From Nitrospira sp. KM1 (GTDB lineage Bacteria; Nitrospirota; Nitrospiria; Nitrospirales; Nitrospiraceae), in contig NZ_AP022671.1 of assembly GCF_011405515.1 (NCBI RefSeq), forward strand, positions 1,054,001 through 1,118,000: a stretch of 64,000 nucleotides of DNA, given 5' to 3'. Shown here piece after piece: positions 8,868-18,756 of this stretch. A model generated the notes under the pieces. That model had not been told where the DNA came from, did not search any database, and saw nothing but the letters and a program-made list of their open reading frames with translations. Position numbers and translations under genes: made by a program. Positions within the stretch are counted from its first letter, which is position 1; the number at the start of each line of letters is the position of its first letter.

Positions 8868-9246
8868 GTATTTCATGGCAGTATCTCTCTAGCCTGGCCA
8901 ATCTATCGGTTCGATCCGAAGAAAATAAGCACGTAGCTTGGCTGATACATGTTTCAGACCTTGCAAAACCCGGGTTCAGCTCTTCCCTATCGAAAAATCG
9001 TTCGAAGTCTGTGAAAGAATCTCTGAATTCAGACAGCAAAATTGGCCATTGCACCCGTCCTTAATCCACCGCCCAGTTATACAGCGATTTGAGGAGCGTA
9101 TTCGCCGGCCGGAGGTGCCTTCCGAAGGCGTGTTGGTACTGGCACAACTCAAAGATACGTACCGTTGACTAGCACAGTGGGGAAGAGTAGGCTGACCGCA
9201 ATCTCCCAGCCTGGTCATCAACCATGGAGTGAATGGAGAGGGATCG
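8868..9246 (+). other. Stretch without a convincing gene
   Basis: 379 bases. One frame (8938-9168) is open from a TTG and contains a plausible helical end (RFEERIRRPEVPSEGVLVLA), but it has no ribosome site and a poor N-terminus. I see no RNA gene or strong repeat here. The promoter of the next gene is expected near the right end. Confidence 0.4.
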
Positions 9247-9687
9247 ATGCCTTCAATGCAAGCGTTCTTGCGGTGGCGTCCGATGATCCTGACTTGGCTG
9301 ATCGCCTGGGTTCTCGCGGTTCCACTCTTCCATACACATGTTCCTGATACAACTGATCTCTGGTCGACACTTCAGAGCGGAGGAGTTCATACTGTTTTTT
9401 CGCCGGACTTACCGGGCGAGTTCTCTCCTCCCAGAGCGTCCGGTGAGCAGAAACATTCCCGCCATCTGACTCAGCGTGCTGTTCACTCGCCCGAGCTTGA
9501 AGTTTCCATTTCAGATGACAAATCCGAAGATAGAAAAATAAAACGCTTACATTGGCTCAATATTCCGCATCACTTCCCCGATGCGCCGCTCCAGTCCTTT
9601 GCCCTTGATGTTTCAAGTGACCGCAACAACCGGCATCTTTCTGAATCTTTCTCCACATCGCGCGCTCCACCTCATTCCTTTATATAA
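9247..9687 (+). CDS. Membrane-anchored hypothetical protein
   Basis: 146 aa. One N-terminal hydrophobic segment (residues about 10-28, MILTWLIAWVLAVPLF) is followed by a His-rich start (HTHVPD) and a hydrophilic tail, so the body is probably periplasmic. ATG 9247 is preferred over 9229 because GGAGAGGG lies just upstream of it. The HTHVPD and 'SGGVHTVFSPDLPGEF' segments look conserved, but I cannot name the family. It lies between two related receiver genes. Confidence 0.65.
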   Translation: MPSMQAFLRWRPMILTWLIAWVLAVPLFHTHVPDTTDLWSTLQSGGVHTVFSPDLPGEFSPPRASGEQKHSRHLTQRAVHSPELEVSISDDKSEDRKIKRLHWLNIPHHFPDAPLQSFALDVSSDRNNRHLSESFSTSRAPPHSFI

Positions 9688-9787
9688 ACCTGCCTGGCGA
9701 CAGTCTGGCCGCTTTCGGCCCGTCATGCCGGGACGGGTGCCGGCCGGCGTCCCTCTACCTTGCTTCCTACGAGAAAAGAGGATCGTC

Positions 9788-10255
9788 ATGGTAACCGTTC
9801 ACGACATACCAACAGCAAACTCGAAGGCCGTACTCTTTATTGACGGCAACGATCAGGATCGTCATTTCTTTGCAGACCGGCTCAAGACCTGTCTTCCTGG
9901 CCACCGCATTATTGAGTCGGAGACAGGACAGGCCGGCCTGTCCCTCTACCAATCGCGTTCGATTGATTGCGTCGTTCTCGAACTGGATTTGCCGGACATG
10001 TCAGGGTTTGAAATTCTGTTCGAGCTGATCCCCGCCTTTGAGCTTCCGGACTTCGCCGTGATCGTGCTCACGAGGTTCACGAACCCGGATATTGCCGCAC
10101 TTGCGGTCAAAAACGGAGCCATGCAAAGTTTGGTCAAGGCTCGCACAACCGGTGAAGTCCTTTGCCAAGCAGTCGTCGGAGCCATCGCACATGCAGCCGC
10201 AAATAAGGCGGAGCGATATCGACGTGTCGATTCTCAGCCGTGTGAGACGCTCTAG
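9788..10255 (+). CDS. Stand-alone receiver domain with Glu at the phospho-Asp position
   Basis: 155 aa, one CheY-like receiver domain (about residues 12-135) with no output domain. ATG 9788 follows AGAGGA. The N-terminal acidic pocket reads FIDGND (Asp-Gly in place of Asp-Asp), and beta-3 reads VVLELDLPDMSG. By alignment with the common pattern (V)LLDxxLPDM, the phospho-acceptor is Glu. The conserved Thr (VLTR) and Lys (LVKA) remain. Glu at this site often mimics constant phosphorylation. The receiver at 8156-8589 is a paralogue with the same substitution. No histidine kinase is nearby. Confidence 0.82.
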   Translation: MVTVHDIPTANSKAVLFIDGNDQDRHFFADRLKTCLPGHRIIESETGQAGLSLYQSRSIDCVVLELDLPDMSGFEILFELIPAFELPDFAVIVLTRFTNPDIAALAVKNGAMQSLVKARTTGEVLCQAVVGAIAHAAANKAERYRRVDSQPCETL

Positions 10256-10286
10256 CTTTCTTGGAGCGGCGTGCGCTGAAAAAAGA

Positions 10287-10556
10287 CTACCGGCAATACA
10301 TCTGCGATTCGACAGGCGTGTTCAAACCCAGGCAGGTCATGCCGTTCGGCGTGGGACGATCGACCTCATGATCGAAGAATGATCCGGCTCTATTGGAGTA
10401 GGCGACGCAATCCATTTGCGAAGATGGCCTCTCGGCTGAACCCTGGCGTGCCTGATTGAGCCGTTCGCAAAAGTTGTGCGCCTGCTCATACCCATTAGGC
10501 CCGTCGGCGCAGCCTGATGCGATCAACATGACAACGGTGGCAAGCAGCTTTCTCAT
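10287..10556 (-). CDS. Small Cys-containing lipoprotein
   Basis: 89 aa. An N-terminal signal peptide ends in the lipobox ASGC (Cys16), so it should be a lipid-anchored envelope protein. The mature part has four further Cys residues that could form two disulfides in the periplasm. There is no good ribosome site; a TATAAT box (10563-10568 on the other strand) sits only 6 bases before the ATG, so the message could be leaderless. Function unknown. Confidence 0.7.
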   Translation of the reverse strand: MRKLLATVVMLIASGCADGPNGYEQAHNFCERLNQARQGSAERPSSQMDCVAYSNRAGSFFDHEVDRPTPNGMTCLGLNTPVESQMYCR

Positions 10557-10779
10557 GTCGCCATTATATGCTCCCCAAGATTCTCAAATCATCAACGAAT
10601 CTCTGCACCTCCCTGTGAAACTCACCATATCCCCTTCCTTCAGGAGACGCCTCTCACCGTGCAGAATACGGCTGGCGCCGCTCAAACTGCCCGTCACGAC
10701 ACGCTGAGCGCACCCATACGGAAGCACCACTCGTCGGGACGCTTATCAATCCGAGACTGTATATCAAAAGAGTAACTGA

Positions 10780-11556
10780 TCAGGCCGGCGACTCGATCGC
10801 AGACACGCGCGACATTGGCGAAACAGGCGTCCGACATTCCCACGCACTCCAGCTATAGTCTGTGGAAATGACTTGGAATTCCCTCAACTTCGTGAAACCT
10901 CCATGCCCTTCCAGATAGGATTCTTCGACCGGACAGGCATACGCCACCAACACTTGATGGCCGGTTGTGACATGAAATTGATGGAGCCGGTCAAGGACGC
11001 CTTGAAATACAGGCCCCAGGAAGGGTCGATACATGTACACGAACAGGTCCGTGCGCGGGAGATCGAATTCAAGCGCATTGCCGCAAATCACCCCAATGTC
11101 TTTACACTGCATCCTGTGCTTTTCGATACGGTAACGAGTCAGATTGTCGACGGCCGCTTGATAAAGCTGAGAGGACAATTCCACTCCGACGACTCGCTTG
11201 AAGGGAAACTGTCCCGCAATGATCAAGGTCCGCCCCTTGCCGCACCCCAGATCTACGAACGTGCTCTGACGGATCAGAGTCATGTCGCAGGCATTATTGA
11301 GGATATACTTCATGACGCATTCCCGAGTCGGGACATATTCCACCGCGTAACGATCGGCAGCCGGCGTCTCTTCTTCTCGGCCCGTGCCTTTCGGCTGATA
11401 TATCGTGCCGACATTGTAGCGTTGGTCGAAATCGTCTTCCGGTCTGTCACCCAGTAAATAGAGGATGATCTCTCTGACCGTTTCTCTAAGGCCGAGGAGT
11501 TTGTACGTGTTCATGACGATCCGAAGTTTTTCCCTTGTCCCGGGATCAGTATTCAT
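10780..11556 (-). CDS. Class I SAM-dependent methyltransferase, last gene of the NRPS operon
   Basis: 258 aa. The SAM-binding motif I is clear (FVDLGCGKGRTLIIA, about residues 100-115), followed by an acidic motif II end (VVGVELS) and a post-motif (ALEFDLPRTDLFVYMYRPF). The N-terminal 75 residues are helical and charged. The gene begins 14 bases after the stop of the last NRPS and reads the same way, so it is probably the terminal gene of the operon. It could methylate the peptide product or be unrelated cargo; the substrate cannot be read from the sequence. Met15 is an alternative start. Confidence 0.82.
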   Translation of the reverse strand: MNTDPGTREKLRIVMNTYKLLGLRETVREIILYLLGDRPEDDFDQRYNVGTIYQPKGTGREEETPAADRYAVEYVPTRECVMKYILNNACDMTLIRQSTFVDLGCGKGRTLIIAGQFPFKRVVGVELSSQLYQAAVDNLTRYRIEKHRMQCKDIGVICGNALEFDLPRTDLFVYMYRPFLGPVFQGVLDRLHQFHVTTGHQVLVAYACPVEESYLEGHGGFTKLREFQVISTDYSWSAWECRTPVSPMSRVSAIESPA

Positions 11557-11570
11557 GATGGCTCATCGCA

Positions 11571-14500
11571 TCATCGCGTTGAGGATCGCTCATTCACGCC
11601 ATTCAGGATTTCGCTGATTCGCTGATGCACCTCGATGCTTTGGACGGCTTCCATGTGATCGCCGTCGATCGTATGACATCTCACCGCTCCTACAGTGTAC
11701 TGCTGCCAATCGAGAGGAGCGTTGCCATGTCGCTTCAGGGTTCGACTCGTCCACCAGGCATGGATTGGTGCGCGCAAAGCACCTGTGGCGATCGAATTCA
11801 GTACGCAAGCCGCGCTTTTGTCCACTGCATATCCGATCTTCAGTGCCTCGACGGACGCATCGGACTCCTCTGACGAGAGAAGACGATGCTTCTGTGCCCA
11901 GCGAATCGCGAACTCCACACGTTCTTCGACCGGACGCTGGAGTAATTCTGCGCGCAGCCCTTCGCCTTCCGACTCCAACAGCGCAGAGGCCTCCTCTCGT
12001 CGCTCCCATTGCAGGTACGCCATGACTTCCTCGACGACGTCAGGGCTCTCGTACGAATAGATCTCCACCGGCAACTGCGTGTCGAGAATGCCAAGAAATT
12101 CTACTGTCTGTCCCTGACTTTCCAGAATTCCAGCGATCGCCAAGGCGGTCACACCTCCATTTGACCATCCCAGCAGCCGATAGGGGCCGGCTGGCTGGTG
12201 AGTCCGTATGAGACGAGCCGTGTCCGCGGCGATCTGAGCAATCGAAATATCCGCCCAGCGGAGGGAGAAGATCCGATCGAGCGAAATGCCGTACACCGGC
12301 TGATCGTTTCCCAACGCATAGGCCAGGGGTTGATACGCTAAAACGTGCGTGCCTGTCGGGTCGATGCAATACAACGGATTCCTGGTGCCTTCGGCTTGCA
12401 GGGTGACAAGCGGCGAAGACGGTTGACGGGATTTCGACACCAGAGACGACGCCAGCGTCGCCACCGTCGGATATTGAAAAATCGCCAGCAGCGGTACCGG
12501 GCTCCCCATCGATTGTTGCAGCCGATGCACCAGTTGAACCGCTAAAAGTGAATGCCCGCCGAGGTCGAAGAAATTGTCGTGGATTCCCACCCGTGCAACT
12601 CCCAAGACGTCAGCCCACATCTCGGCCAATGAGGTCTCCATTGGAGACCGCGGCGCCGCGTAGCCGTTTGCCAGTTCACGTTCGAGATCGGGAACGGGCA
12701 AGGCTCCGCGGTCAACTTTTCCGTTCCGGTTGCGCGGCAGTCGATCAAGTTCAATCAAGATAGACGGCACCATATAATCGGGCAAGTGTTCCTGCAGACA
12801 GCGCCGCACATCTTGTACGCCATAGCCTGCCGCGCCTCGCGAAAAATAGGCCACCAGGCGCCGGTCGCCCGGACGGTCTTCACGGACAACGGCCACCACT
12901 TCCTGCGCAGCGGCATGACGTACCAACACGGATTCGATTTCGCCCAACTCGATCCGAAATCCGCGGAGCTTGACCTGATGATCCACGCGTCCAAGAAATT
13001 CGATCGTGCCATCGCTCCGGTACCGTGCACGGTCCCCTGTCCTGTACAGGCGGGCTCCTGCCTCGGGCGAAAATGGATCCGGTACGAACATGCCGGCGGT
13101 CCGTTCGGGCTCGTTGAGGTATCCACGCCCCACCCCGATGCCTCCGACGCAGAGTTCTCCCGCAATGCCGGGAGGCACCGGGATCATGGCGGATGAAAGA
13201 ACGTAGAGCTGAATGTTTCTCACAGGGCGGCCTATGGGCACGACGGTGTCATCTTCATGGGGTGAGCTCATGATCGAATGCAGCGCCACGTCGTCAGCGC
13301 ATTCTGCCGGGCCATACGCATTCATGAGGGGGATGTGTGGGAATCGAGCCAACCACCGCCGGCACAACCCAGGGGAGAGGGCTTCCCCCGTGGGAAGCAC
13401 CCACCGCAGTCTCGGCATGGGGCCCCCGGCAGTGGTTTCGGCTGCATCGAGAACGCCCTGTATGAGTGCCGGAACCGTTTCCCATACAGTCACCCCGGCC
13501 TCGGCCACATACTTGAGCAGTTGAGAGGGATCATGGGCGATCTCATCGGGGACAATGCAGATCTCCGCCCCGCACAACAATCCGGCGAGGAACTGCCAGA
13601 CCGAGATGTCGAAACATTGCGACGCCGTCTGCGCCACCACATCTTCCGATGACAACTGCAGCGTGACGCACTTTTCGGCCAAATGATTCAGCAGACCGCC
13701 TTGTTCAACCATCGCGCCCTTTGGAGTTCCCGTCGATCCAGAGGTGAAAATCACATAGGCAAGCTGCCGGTATGAGAATGAGGGACTCTCCATACCGCTT
13801 GATGTGGAATCATCGACCAACCGTTCGATGACAGACATGGGTGGAATAGAACCGGTCCCATCGGACGCGAGATCACGCGCGAGTTTATCCGCAATGGACT
13901 CGCCAATGAGCATGTGGGCGGCTCCGCTCAGTTGCAATGCCCGACGCAGGCGATGTGGCGGATGACCAGGGTCCAATGGGAGGTACACCCCGCCGACTTT
14001 GAGCAGGGCGAGCATCGCCGCTAACAGTCCGATGCCTCGATCCGCTATCACCGCCACAATCGTTTCGGGACCGATGCCGTTTCGGCGTAACGCCCGCGCG
14101 ATTCGATCGGCCTCACCGGACAATTGACGATAGGTCCGCGTGCAGTCGCCGCACCGAACCGCAATGGCATCGGGAGTCTGTTTGACTCGAGCATTAAATA
14201 AATCGGCAAATCCGAGGCCGGTGAACGGCTTCGCAGGAACATTCCATTCGCCCAACTGGCGCTGCTCCTCCTCCGTCAGCATCTCCAGATCCGTGATGCA
14301 GTCATCAGGCCGGCGCACCATGCTCCTGAGCAATCGACGAAAGTGATCCGACATCCGTGAGATTGTCGACTCATCGAACAGGTCGGTGTTGTATTCGATC
14401 GATACATCGAACTCGGCGCCGGTGTCCAAGACGGTCATCGAGAGATCAAACTTAGCGCTTGGCGTCACAACGGGCAGAGCGCGGCATACAAGCCCGGGAA

Positions 14501-17500
14501 TCTCGGGTGCCGGCGGAGTGGCTTGCTGGAAATCGAACATCACCTGAAAGATCGGCGATTGGCCGACCAGCCGTGCCGGCTGCAACACCTCGACGAGCTT
14601 CTCAAAAGGCACATCCTGGTGACCGTACGCCTGAAGACAAACCTCCCGCACTCGTTTCAGCATCTCCTTCGTGGATGGTCTGTTCGCCAGATCGATTCGC
14701 AGAGCCAGCGTGTTGACGAAAAACCCGATCAAGGACTCGATTTCTGGTCTTGTGCGGTTGGCAACCGGCGTCCCGATAATGATGTCTTCGTCTTCCGTAT
14801 AGCGTGAGAGCAGAACAGAGAAGGCAGAAAGCATGAGCATGAAGGCCGTTACGCCGTTTCGGCGGGCGAAGTCCCTTTGTGCATCGCTCTCGTCAGTCGG
14901 CAACCTCATCGAACGGAGCGCGCCGTGCGAAGTTTGTGCGGACGGTCTCGCCCGATCGGTCGGCAGCTCGAGCTGCGGCAATTCCCCTCCGAGCACGTTC
15001 CGCCAATAGGCCAACTCGCGATCGAGGACCTCTCCATCGAGCCATGACCGCTGCCACACGGCAAAATCCGCATACTGCAATGTCAGCGTGGGCAACGGTG
15101 ACGGTCGCGCATAAATACATGTCTCATAGAGCGCGGTGATTTCACGAACGAGAATTTCGGCCGACCAGGCATCGGAGATGATGTGGTGCAGTGCGACCAG
15201 TAACACGTGCGACTCGGCCGCCAATCTCAGTGCGCTGATACGGATCAACGGCCCGTATTGGAGATCGAACGGACGCTGCGCATCGGCAACCGCAAGCCGG
15301 GACACCGCCGCCTGCCTTGATTCGTGATCCAGGTGACGCAGGTCGATAAGGGGCAGCGGGACCTCCAGCGATGGTGCGATGTCTTGAACAGGCAACCCTC
15401 CGGCGACTTTGAACGTGGTACGCAAGATCTCGTGACGCCTGACGACCTCCGCGAAACTTCGCCGGAGGGCTTCGAGATCGAGCGGACCGTCGATGCGCAG
15501 CGCGATGGGAATATTGTAGGCTGTGCCGTTCGGATCCAGCTGAGCTAACACCCACAAGCGTTGCTGGGCGAAGGAGAGCGGAAGCGGTCCGTTCCGTGTG
15601 GCCGGAAGGAGAACCTCGGCCGGCCGGGACGTGATTCTGGCCGAATCGACTGTTCTGGCCAACTCCTGCAAGTCGGTGGCTTCAAACAGCGTCCGCAGCG
15701 GCAGATCGACGGAGAACATCTGCCGGAGCCTCGACATGACCTGGGTGGCCAAGAGCGAATGCCCTCCCAGGTCGAAGAAGTTGTCACGGATGCCGACCCG
15801 GTCACGCTTGAGGATATCGCACCACAGACCGGCCAGAATTTCTTCCGTCACGGTATTGGGAGCGACAAACGTCCGGGCATTGACTGCCATCTCATCCGGG
15901 GCAGGAAGAGCACGGCGATCGATCTTGCCGTTGGAGGTCAGCGGCAACGCCGGCAACGAGGTCCAGCACGCCGGCACCATGTAATCGGGAAGACGCGAGC
16001 GAAGGAATTCCTGAACCGCCGGCAGATCGATGGCAGACCCGCGCGCGACGAGATATGCGGAAAGGAACGGCTCTCCCTGCGCATCCTCTCTGACAGTCAC
16101 AACCGCCTCTTGAACCGACGGGTGCTGTGCCAGCACCGCTTCGATCTCCCCTAGCTCGATCCGGAATCCTCGGATCTTGACCTGATAGTCCACCCGCCCG
16201 AGAAACTCAATCGCGCCATCGGGCCGAAATCTGCCCAGATCGCCCGTGCGATACAGCCTCGCCCCCGGAGATTCTGAGAAAGGGTGCGGAACAAAGCGTT
16301 CTGCCGTTCGATCGGGTTGACCAAGATACCCCCTTGCCAATCCATCTCCCCCGAGATACAGCTCACCCGGCGCACCAACCGGCGCAATCTCGAGACGGTC
16401 GTCAAGCACATAGGCTTCCAAGTTGGAAAGCGGACGTCCGAGCGCAACGGTGCCTGAAATTTCTCCCGCGGTGCCATCCACCAACGCGTGAGTCAACGCA
16501 CCCACCGTCGTTTCGGTCGGACCATAGTGGTTGACGATCTTGCAATCCGAACGAAGCTCGATATCCTGCACCAGAGCCCGGGTCAGCCGTTCACCGCCCA
16601 GGACGAGATACCGGCGAGGGCATACTTGGCTGTTCTCAGCAGTTGCCAGCAAGGCTTTGAAATGTGATGGCACAATCTTCAAGACATCAATGGCATGACG
16701 CGCCATATAGGAGGCAAACAATCGTCCGTCAGTGGCCGTCTCGTATCCAACGACGTGAACGCACCCCCCGGTCAGAAGCGCCGGGAAAATGGATGTGTTG
16801 CCCAAGTCCGCGCTAAGCGTGGACACCGTTGCGAAGTGCAATGGATCGGTAATGTTCAACCGGCTTGCCAACGCTTGCGAATAGTTCATCAGATTGCGAT
16901 GCGAGACGGCTACCCCTTTGGGCATTCCGGTGGAACCGGATGTGAAGATGACATACGCCAGTTCGTCGGCAGACATTGATAGGTCCAAGTCGGCCGGGTC
17001 TTCCCCGATGAATCCCCCAGCCACGGAGAACACCGTGCCTTCATACCCTGCAACGGATTCCAGGTGAGTCACCAGATGTACCGCCCCTATTTGAGACAAT
17101 TGCGGCACGAGGCGGACTCCCGCGTGCGCGGGATCGATCGGCACATAGGCCGCTCCCGCCTTGAGCACTCCCAATAGTCCAACGACCATGTCAGCCGATC
17201 GTTCCAAACACAGACCGACCAGCGTTCCCCTATACACCCCCTGGCGTCTGAGCCCATGCGCCACCTGATTGGCTCTCGCATTAAGTTCGGCATAGGACAA
17301 GATGCAGTCGTCCGCTGCGACAGCCGGTGCATCGGGTCGGCGCCTCGCGTGTTCCTCCACCATCCGGTGCACGAGCAGCGGCCCGTCCGGCTGCCACACG
17401 GTACGGTCACATCCCGCCTTGAGTCGGTTCCGCTCTTCATCACCCGCTATATCCAACGTTTCAATCGATTCAGTTGGTTCCTCCGCGGCACTCTTGAGCA

Positions 17501-18746
17501 GCCGGACAAGTTGATCGGCCACGATGGAAAGCGTGGAGGAGGAATAGCGGTTCGGATCGTAGTGCCACGTCATGCGGAGCATCGGCCCTGCATGCGTACA
17601 AGACAGACGGAGTTTGAACGGTTCAAGAGACAAAGCCATGCGCTCGATGATCATCCTGCCGGTTGCAATAGGAATGATTCCAAGACCGGGGTCATACTCA
17701 AATGCAATGCCCTCCGGCGATCTATCGGCTTCCGTATTGGGATACGGACCAGAGAAGTTTTCCTGCCGTTGTTCCGCCTCGGTCAATGTCTTAACGCTTC
17801 TGGATAGGACATCGTCAAACGACAGACTTCCGTCGACGGGCATGGCCACGGGAATCCATTTCTCGAACAAGCCGATGCCGGACGCCAATTCTTCGTAGCT
17901 ACGGCCGTCACATCGCCACCAACACAGTAGATTTTGCTCATGGGTCAGGCGTCTGAGCAGGATCAGCCACGAGGCGAACACAACTCTGCCGATTGACCGG
18001 TTGGCCGTACAACGTTGTTGAAGAGGCAGTAGCTCCTCCGGATTGACCTCGCGCTGTATCGTGTCTTGAGGTATCCGGCCTCCGACAGGTGCGGGTGGTT
18101 GTTCAAATGGCAGCGTCACCATAGGATAGTCTTGCAACGGCTGTTTCGCCCACCATTGCCGTCCTTCTTCCGCTTCGGCTTCTGTCAGGAGTTCATTCTG
18201 CCACTCCGAAAACTGCGTGTATTGAATGGGTTCCTCGTTCGTACTCTCCGCATATGCCGAATCGTATTCCAACGCGATCTCACGCAGAATATTGTGCAGC
18301 GAGGCGCGGTCGGCACACAGTCCTGAAATGTCCAGGCACAGCCATGTACGTGTCTGTTGCAGGCTATAGAGCGTGGCCCGCACGAGCGGTCCGCGTTCCA
18401 CATCGAAATCGACTCTTGTCTCAATGATGGAATCGGTCCATATGGCATCTTCGCCGAGCGCGCTCGCCGGCTTGATGAGCTCCACACACTTCCAAATCGG
18501 ATCACATTCTTCGGAGACGATTTGAAACGGCATCTTCACGCCCGGCTCACGATAAAAATTCGTCCGCAAGCTTTCGTGCCTGGCGATGATGTTTCGTATC
18601 GCCTGCCGAAGTCGATCGGCTGTAAATATTCCCTCCAATCGGACGACAACACGTCCGCCCTCCCCAAAGCCGCTTTCGCGAAGCGTCCATAACCGCTTCT
18701 GGTGCGGTGACAGTCGATGTCCCTGAACGTGGATGTCTTGTCGCAT
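11571..18746 (-). CDS. NRPS: degenerate C (interface-like)-A(Asp)-T-C-A(Dab)-T-TE
   Basis: 2391 aa, the final assembly-line protein. Order: a C-like domain (1 to about 440) whose HHxxxDG motif is lost (it reads DISGLCADRAS), then A1 (about 455-960), T1 (GGHSLL near 995), a normal C (HHIISDA near 1189), A2 (core near 1670), T2 (GGHSLL near 2062) and a type I thioesterase (GWSNGG near 2194, His in DGDHMEAV). The selectivity residues I read are D-L-T-K-V-G-H-V-G for A1 (aspartate pattern) and D-I-W-E-L-T-A-D-D for A2 (2,4-diaminobutyrate pattern). The degenerate C fits the 'interface' domains described ahead of Asp A domains that are served by a beta-hydroxylase; the upstream NRPS ends in such a hydroxylase. 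The TE should release the peptide by hydrolysis or cyclisation. It starts 10 bases after the upstream NRPS. Confidence 0.93.
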   Translation of the reverse strand: MRQDIHVQGHRLSPHQKRLWTLRESGFGEGGRVVVRLEGIFTADRLRQAIRNIIARHESLRTNFYREPGVKMPFQIVSEECDPIWKCVELIKPASALGEDAIWTDSIIETRVDFDVERGPLVRATLYSLQQTRTWLCLDISGLCADRASLHNILREIALEYDSAYAESTNEEPIQYTQFSEWQNELLTEAEAEEGRQWWAKQPLQDYPMVTLPFEQPPAPVGGRIPQDTIQREVNPEELLPLQQRCTANRSIGRVVFASWLILLRRLTHEQNLLCWWRCDGRSYEELASGIGLFEKWIPVAMPVDGSLSFDDVLSRSVKTLTEAEQRQENFSGPYPNTEADRSPEGIAFEYDPGLGIIPIATGRMIIERMALSLEPFKLRLSCTHAGPMLRMTWHYDPNRYSSSTLSIVADQLVRLLKSAAEEPTESIETLDIAGDEERNRLKAGCDRTVWQPDGPLLVHRMVEEHARRRPDAPAVAADDCILSYAELNARANQVAHGLRRQGVYRGTLVGLCLERSADMVVGLLGVLKAGAAYVPIDPAHAGVRLVPQLSQIGAVHLVTHLESVAGYEGTVFSVAGGFIGEDPADLDLSMSADELAYVIFTSGSTGMPKGVAVSHRNLMNYSQALASRLNITDPLHFATVSTLSADLGNTSIFPALLTGGCVHVVGYETATDGRLFASYMARHAIDVLKIVPSHFKALLATAENSQVCPRRYLVLGGERLTRALVQDIELRSDCKIVNHYGPTETTVGALTHALVDGTAGEISGTVALGRPLSNLEAYVLDDRLEIAPVGAPGELYLGGDGLARGYLGQPDRTAERFVPHPFSESPGARLYRTGDLGRFRPDGAIEFLGRVDYQVKIRGFRIELGEIEAVLAQHPSVQEAVVTVREDAQGEPFLSAYLVARGSAIDLPAVQEFLRSRLPDYMVPACWTSLPALPLTSNGKIDRRALPAPDEMAVNARTFVAPNTVTEEILAGLWCDILKRDRVGIRDNFFDLGGHSLLATQVMSRLRQMFSVDLPLRTLFEATDLQELARTVDSARITSRPAEVLLPATRNGPLPLSFAQQRLWVLAQLDPNGTAYNIPIALRIDGPLDLEALRRSFAEVVRRHEILRTTFKVAGGLPVQDIAPSLEVPLPLIDLRHLDHESRQAAVSRLAVADAQRPFDLQYGPLIRISALRLAAESHVLLVALHHIISDAWSAEILVREITALYETCIYARPSPLPTLTLQYADFAVWQRSWLDGEVLDRELAYWRNVLGGELPQLELPTDRARPSAQTSHGALRSMRLPTDESDAQRDFARRNGVTAFMLMLSAFSVLLSRYTEDEDIIIGTPVANRTRPEIESLIGFFVNTLALRIDLANRPSTKEMLKRVREVCLQAYGHQDVPFEKLVEVLQPARLVGQSPIFQVMFDFQQATPPAPEIPGLVCRALPVVTPSAKFDLSMTVLDTGAEFDVSIEYNTDLFDESTISRMSDHFRRLLRSMVRRPDDCITDLEMLTEEEQRQLGEWNVPAKPFTGLGFADLFNARVKQTPDAIAVRCGDCTRTYRQLSGEADRIARALRRNGIGPETIVAVIADRGIGLLAAMLALLKVGGVYLPLDPGHPPHRLRRALQLSGAAHMLIGESIADKLARDLASDGTGSIPPMSVIERLVDDSTSSGMESPSFSYRQLAYVIFTSGSTGTPKGAMVEQGGLLNHLAEKCVTLQLSSEDVVAQTASQCFDISVWQFLAGLLCGAEICIVPDEIAHDPSQLLKYVAEAGVTVWETVPALIQGVLDAAETTAGGPMPRLRWVLPTGEALSPGLCRRWLARFPHIPLMNAYGPAECADDVALHSIMSSPHEDDTVVPIGRPVRNIQLYVLSSAMIPVPPGIAGELCVGGIGVGRGYLNEPERTAGMFVPDPFSPEAGARLYRTGDRARYRSDGTIEFLGRVDHQVKLRGFRIELGEIESVLVRHAAAQEVVAVVREDRPGDRRLVAYFSRGAAGYGVQDVRRCLQEHLPDYMVPSILIELDRLPRNRNGKVDRGALPVPDLERELANGYAAPRSPMETSLAEMWADVLGVARVGIHDNFFDLGGHSLLAVQLVHRLQQSMGSPVPLLAIFQYPTVATLASSLVSKSRQPSSPLVTLQAEGTRNPLYCIDPTGTHVLAYQPLAYALGNDQPVYGISLDRIFSLRWADISIAQIAADTARLIRTHQPAGPYRLLGWSNGGVTALAIAGILESQGQTVEFLGILDTQLPVEIYSYESPDVVEEVMAYLQWERREEASALLESEGEGLRAELLQRPVEERVEFAIRWAQKHRLLSSEESDASVEALKIGYAVDKSAACVLNSIATGALRAPIHAWWTSRTLKRHGNAPLDWQQYTVGAVRCHTIDGDHMEAVQSIEVHQRISEILNGVNERSSTR

Positions 18747-18756
18747 GCCTGCTCCG

